DNA of 64,000 nucleotides from Aquilaria yunnanensis (Eukaryota > Streptophyta > Magnoliopsida > Malvales > Thymelaeaceae). The position numbers and the translations under genes were made by a program. The notes under the pieces are model-generated. The model was not told the DNA's origin and searched no databases. It was given only the letters and a program-made list of their open reading frames with translations. How positions within the stretch are numbered: the first letter of the stretch is position 1; each line of letters starts with the position of its first letter. Shown piece by piece: positions 60,539 to 64,000 of the stretch. The stretch spans positions 85,291,501 through 85,355,500 of the forward strand of contig CM077595.1 in assembly GCA_039654915.1 (NCBI GenBank). Direction: 5' to 3'.

Positions 60539-60845
60539 TTTTACATCTTTTTTACAAAACCAATTTCATGTGAATGCTAATATTGCATAGATGTAATAAT
60601 CTATTTAAAATTAATTTTTCATGTTGTTATTAAATTTTTATGAATATTTTTATTTTCAGGCATTTAAAAATAGAAATTCATAAAAATTAATAAACATTAA
60701 AAAATTATATTTTTAACAGATTATTGTGTCTACATAAATTTTTTTTATTTCAAATAAAAGTGGTTCCAAATATAAAAAAATAAAAATAAAAATAAATAAT
60801 TTTGAATTATGTTAATTTAAGGTAAAATGAATTAGCTTGACATTA
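60536..60845. mobile_element. Palindromic MITE, family copy 4
   Basis: It begins at atttttatttttacatcttt, carries ccaatttcatgtgaatgcta and ends ttaaggtaaaatgaattagc. Immediately adjacent to copy 3; the outer left end is short or missing. Confidence 0.55.
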
Positions 60846-61462
60846 GTGGCACCAGTGGACTTGACTGTGTTAACCGCATAAGTAGGGAGGTTTTCAAGGA
60901 TATTAGGAATGTTGTTGGGCAACATGGAAACAAAAGGGGTAACAGAGTTTGTGACCATTAAAAATATGTTTAAATAAATAGTTTAGAAAGAATAGTCACC
61001 CATAAAAATTTCTAAATACATAAGGTGGGAATGAAATAATGGAAAGAGTATTTATAAATTTAGAGTTTTCATAAAAGACGGAGGTGAATGCTAAGGCGAA
61101 TAAGGTGGTCAGATTGTTATATTTTAAAGTTTGAAGGTTTCTTTGACTAAACTAGAATTGTCAAAGAGTTAAAAGTAGTCTTTTTCCTCTGGTCCCATGT
61201 TGATGTGGTATTTTCTATTCAATATAATGATTTATGTCCAGAAACGACTAAAATGAAACATTTTACTGAGTTTATAAACAAGATGGAGGTTGAGGTTAGA
61301 ACTAAAATAATAATTAAAGGTTAAGGTCCAACACTATAATTAACTCGTAATTAACATTAAACTTCTTTATATAAAATTGTTTGCAAAAAAAAAATTAAAT
61401 ATTTTTTTTGGTCTATGTAACTAATGATCATTGGTTCTATAAAAGAATCAACAAAACTGAAA

Positions 61463-62954
61463 TGGGCAAAATTCCTCCAATGATCCCTTAGCTTATTTTG
61501 TGTGCTATAGTGGTACCCTACCTTAAATTTATCTTATTGAAGTGTCGTATTTTTTTCTTTTGTGTCCCAATTAAATCATTTCCATCAATTTTACTGTTAA
61601 ATTAGATGAAAATTACTGATGTGACATTAATTAATATTAAAATAAATATAAAATAATAATTTTGGTCCTTAAATTTTTTCATTAATACTAAACTCAAACT
61701 TTCAAAATTTCTATTTTCAGCCATAAAAACATCGATAACCAACCCAAGTTAGTGAAGAAATGATTATTTTTATTTGAAGAAAAAATTAGTTTCAAATTAC
61801 GACTGCCAACTCTCTTCCTCTTGAAACCTAAAAACTTTTCTTAAACCTATTCTCCTACCAAAATGGAGGGAGACAAATTCCTCGGCTAAGATTCCAAAAT
61901 TTGAAATCTGGATGGCCTAAAACCCCTCAAACTCACCACCAAACCTTCTCTTCGCCAACGAGCTCTTGGTTAATGCTGTCCTCCTTCCTCTTGAGCTCCT
62001 GCCCATAAAAGAACCTGACACAACTCTGCTGCATGACCCTGATCTGGCTAGGTTGGATCCATTTGCCTCAGCTTGTTGTCATGATGCCAAACCGCCTTCT
62101 GTGACAACTGAAATAGTCATAACTTCGACAGCTTCGAAATGGTAATGGGTCATTTTCAAGAAAAATGGCAGAATTAGGCTTAAAAAAATGGTGGATGATA
62201 GAGAGAAGAAGACAGGGCTTCTGTTGGTGATCGAACAAACAGGACTCGAATGTTCCTTGGTGGTCGGAAGGATCTCAGATGGCAATGGATGAAATTTCTC
62301 TGCCGCATGGAATTTGTGGCTTTCTTTAGTAGCCACATGAGCAAAACCTGGCTTTTTTTTCTACCGCCGCATGACCCAAATCTGATGCATCAAGTACTTC
62401 CTCGTGCAATTGAAATTATGACTTCCAACTTGAACATCCCATTAGGCAAAGCGACAAAGGCACAGAGGTGGAGAGAGATGCAGCAATGGTGATGGAAATG
62501 ATGGAGACAACGACGATGGGTTTAAGGTCATCAGCGCTCTGGTGCCACAGATACAATGAGATTTGTTTTGTTGGTCTTGATTGTTCTTGGTTTATGGCGG
62601 CAATGAGATTTGTTTCGTTGTTCTTGGTTGTTATGGGCGAAGAGATTTGTTAAGAAGCTAATGAAATTGTTGAGAATCAGGAAGAAATTAGGGGGGTTAA
62701 CATTAAATTTAGAAGTTTAAAATCTAAAATTATTAATTGAAAAAGTTAGAGGACCAAAATTGTTATTTTACATTTCTTTGAAAATTAATTAATGCTACTT
62801 CAGCAATTTCTGTCTGAATTAATGTTGAAAGTGTCAGAAATGATTCAATTAAGACGTGAAAATGAGGTAGGGTATTTCGATAAGAAAAATTTAAGATAGA
62901 GTACCATTTTTTGATATGAAAATAAATGAAGGAGCACATGAAGGAATTTACCCA
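61463..62954. mobile_element. Long-TIR element (family with 42293-43538), copy B
   Basis: The left arm (tgggcaaaattcctccaatg, ..., ctaccttaaatttatcttat, ..., taaattagatgaaaattact) pairs with the reverse complement of the right arm (tgggtaaattccttcatgtg, ..., tatcttaaatttttcttatc) over about 220 bases. The same arms are found in copy A. The interior differs from copy A, with a GC-richer part at 61860-62640. No transposase. A clear target duplication was not found. Confidence 0.7.
61880..62140 (+). other. Possible captured coding fragment inside long-TIR element B
   Basis: One plus-strand frame reads PSNSPPNLLFANELLVNAVL, then LPLELLPIKEPDTTLLHDP and DLARLDPFASACCHD without a stop, in GC-richer DNA than the arms. 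It looks like ordinary protein sequence but I do not recognise the parent gene. Pack-MULE-style capture is a hypothesis. Confidence 0.3.
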
Positions 62955-64000
62955 AAATAATAATAATAAAATATTTTTAATGAGAAGTCAATAGAACCTT
63001 AAACTTTAAAAACAATTATAAGTATCAGTTAAAGTACGTGATTGTTTTATTTCATTTGAGCTCAAGACAAAAATTAGTTTTGCAAAAATTTTTATCTTTA
63101 TTTTAAAGGTTAATGAGGTTTAATGTTAATTACATTTATTTCTTTTGTGTTCGAAAATGAACTCTAAGCTTTGTTCTTCTTTTGGCAACAGAAGAAAGAA
63201 GCATGATTGAATTTACAACGTGTTACAACAATAATTTTAATTTTCTATTAACTATAAAAAAATCACTAGAGAAATTAAATTTATTGAAAGGTATTAAAGA
63301 TTGTCTAAATTTAAATTTTAGAACTCGATTTCAAAGGCCAACACGAAAAATAGGGTTTAAGAGTTTATTTTGAAAATGGACGTAAGTGTAATTAACAGTA
63401 ACAGTAGTACTACATATATTACTGTAAAAATTAATATTAAAACATTGCAAAAATTCTATGTGGTACAATTTCTTTTTATCCAAACAATTAATAAAAATAA
63501 TTTTTTCTATCCAATCAGTTTTTTACGTATTTAGATATTCTAGTACGAGGATACAAGTGTTCTAATTTATTTATTATTAATTCGTAATTTGTTTATTAAT
63601 TAGTACATGAGATGGTTTATTTTGAGTAGAATAAAAAAACCATGGCTGTCGCGAAAGGACAAGAAAGGAGTAGGAGGAAAACTAAAATTTTGATCATATA
63701 AGTTGTAATGTTGTATAGCTGAGCCAAGTAAATCGCGAGTCACATTCTCTGTCAGTTTTACCCACCTTCTATGCTCCGTCGTAGGTTTTGGCACAAAAGA
63801 AAAACACACGTGTCTAGTCAGTTTATTTATTCTTACCCAATCATTAATATATATATATATATATATATATTTGTAAAAACTACTTAGTATATCTGTAATG
63901 ATTGCTAAGACAAATAATTAATAAAAAATTATAAATGTATTAATTTAGTTCTTCAAAAATTGCATCATGTTTTTCTTAGGTTATTAATATTAGAAGGCAT
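62955..64000. other. AT-rich intergenic sequence, no gene; (AT)n at 63847-63870
   Basis: No supportable gene. A microsatellite of 12 AT units lies at 63847-63870. Confidence 0.4.

Noticed and set aside
1..64000. CRISPR arrays, operons, prophage or a clustered metabolic pathway
   Set aside because: This is plant nuclear DNA; no regularly spaced direct repeats of that type and no functionally linked gene neighbours were seen.

Overview
This is nuclear DNA from a flowering plant, most probably a eudicot. The background is strongly AT-rich, genes have short GT..AG introns, and the protein families are plant-specific: a plant SMP-C2 lipid-binding protein, a receptor-like kinase, a GID1/HSR203J-type carboxylesterase and an F-box protein. 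Plant L1, CACTA, hAT, long-TIR and Stowaway repeats fill most of the rest. I cannot name the species.

Four host genes look intact. (1) An 11-exon gene at 8713-13640 (+) encodes a 503-residue tail-anchored SMP + C2 protein of the Arabidopsis CLB/NTMC2T4 type. (2) An intronless gene at 25782-27707 (+) encodes a 641-residue membrane kinase of the At4g25390/At5g51770 type, with about 265 residues inserted between DFG and APE. (3) An intronless, GC-rich gene at 33935-34909 (+) encodes a 324-residue class-I carboxylesterase. (4) An intronless gene at 52403-53665 (-) encodes a 420-residue F-box protein. They are separated by kilobases of repeats. I see no operon-like or biosynthetic cluster logic.

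Repeat layout, left to right: a long-TIR MITE (about 165-590); a degenerate hAT element (2992-6054) inside an array of roughly 120-bp repeats (2210-2985 and 6060-6300); a palindromic MITE (6445-6800); a 303-bp tandem duplication (17.7-18.3 kb); a 4-kb inverted-repeat element (about 18285-22255) split by a TG..CA LTR-like insertion with a 5-bp target duplication (18430-19865); a third long-TIR element (24.4-25.15 kb); Stowaway MITEs (30.5, 37.5 and 56.4 kb); a non-autonomous hAT-like element with an almost perfect 8-bp target duplication (38213-39144); a decayed L1 LINE with an RNase H domain (40355-44400) interrupted by a long-TIR element (42293-43538); a 5'-truncated but otherwise well-preserved L1 LINE (45387-50738) with a 17-bp target duplication; a non-autonomous CACTA element (55992-59852) carrying a telomere-like repeat field; further palindromic MITEs (55.1, 60.1 and 60.5 kb); and a second copy of the long-TIR family (61463-62954).

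The most notable observations are the nested inverted-repeat/LTR structure at 18-22 kb, the exact boundaries and overlapping ATGA ORF junction of the L1 at 45-51 kb, the CACTA element with a TTTAGGG-like interior, and the Trp-rich activation-segment insertion of the kinase. I found no sign of a wholly new biochemical system. Several repeat families here (the palindromic MITE, the long-TIR element and the inverted-repeat element) I could not assign to a named family.
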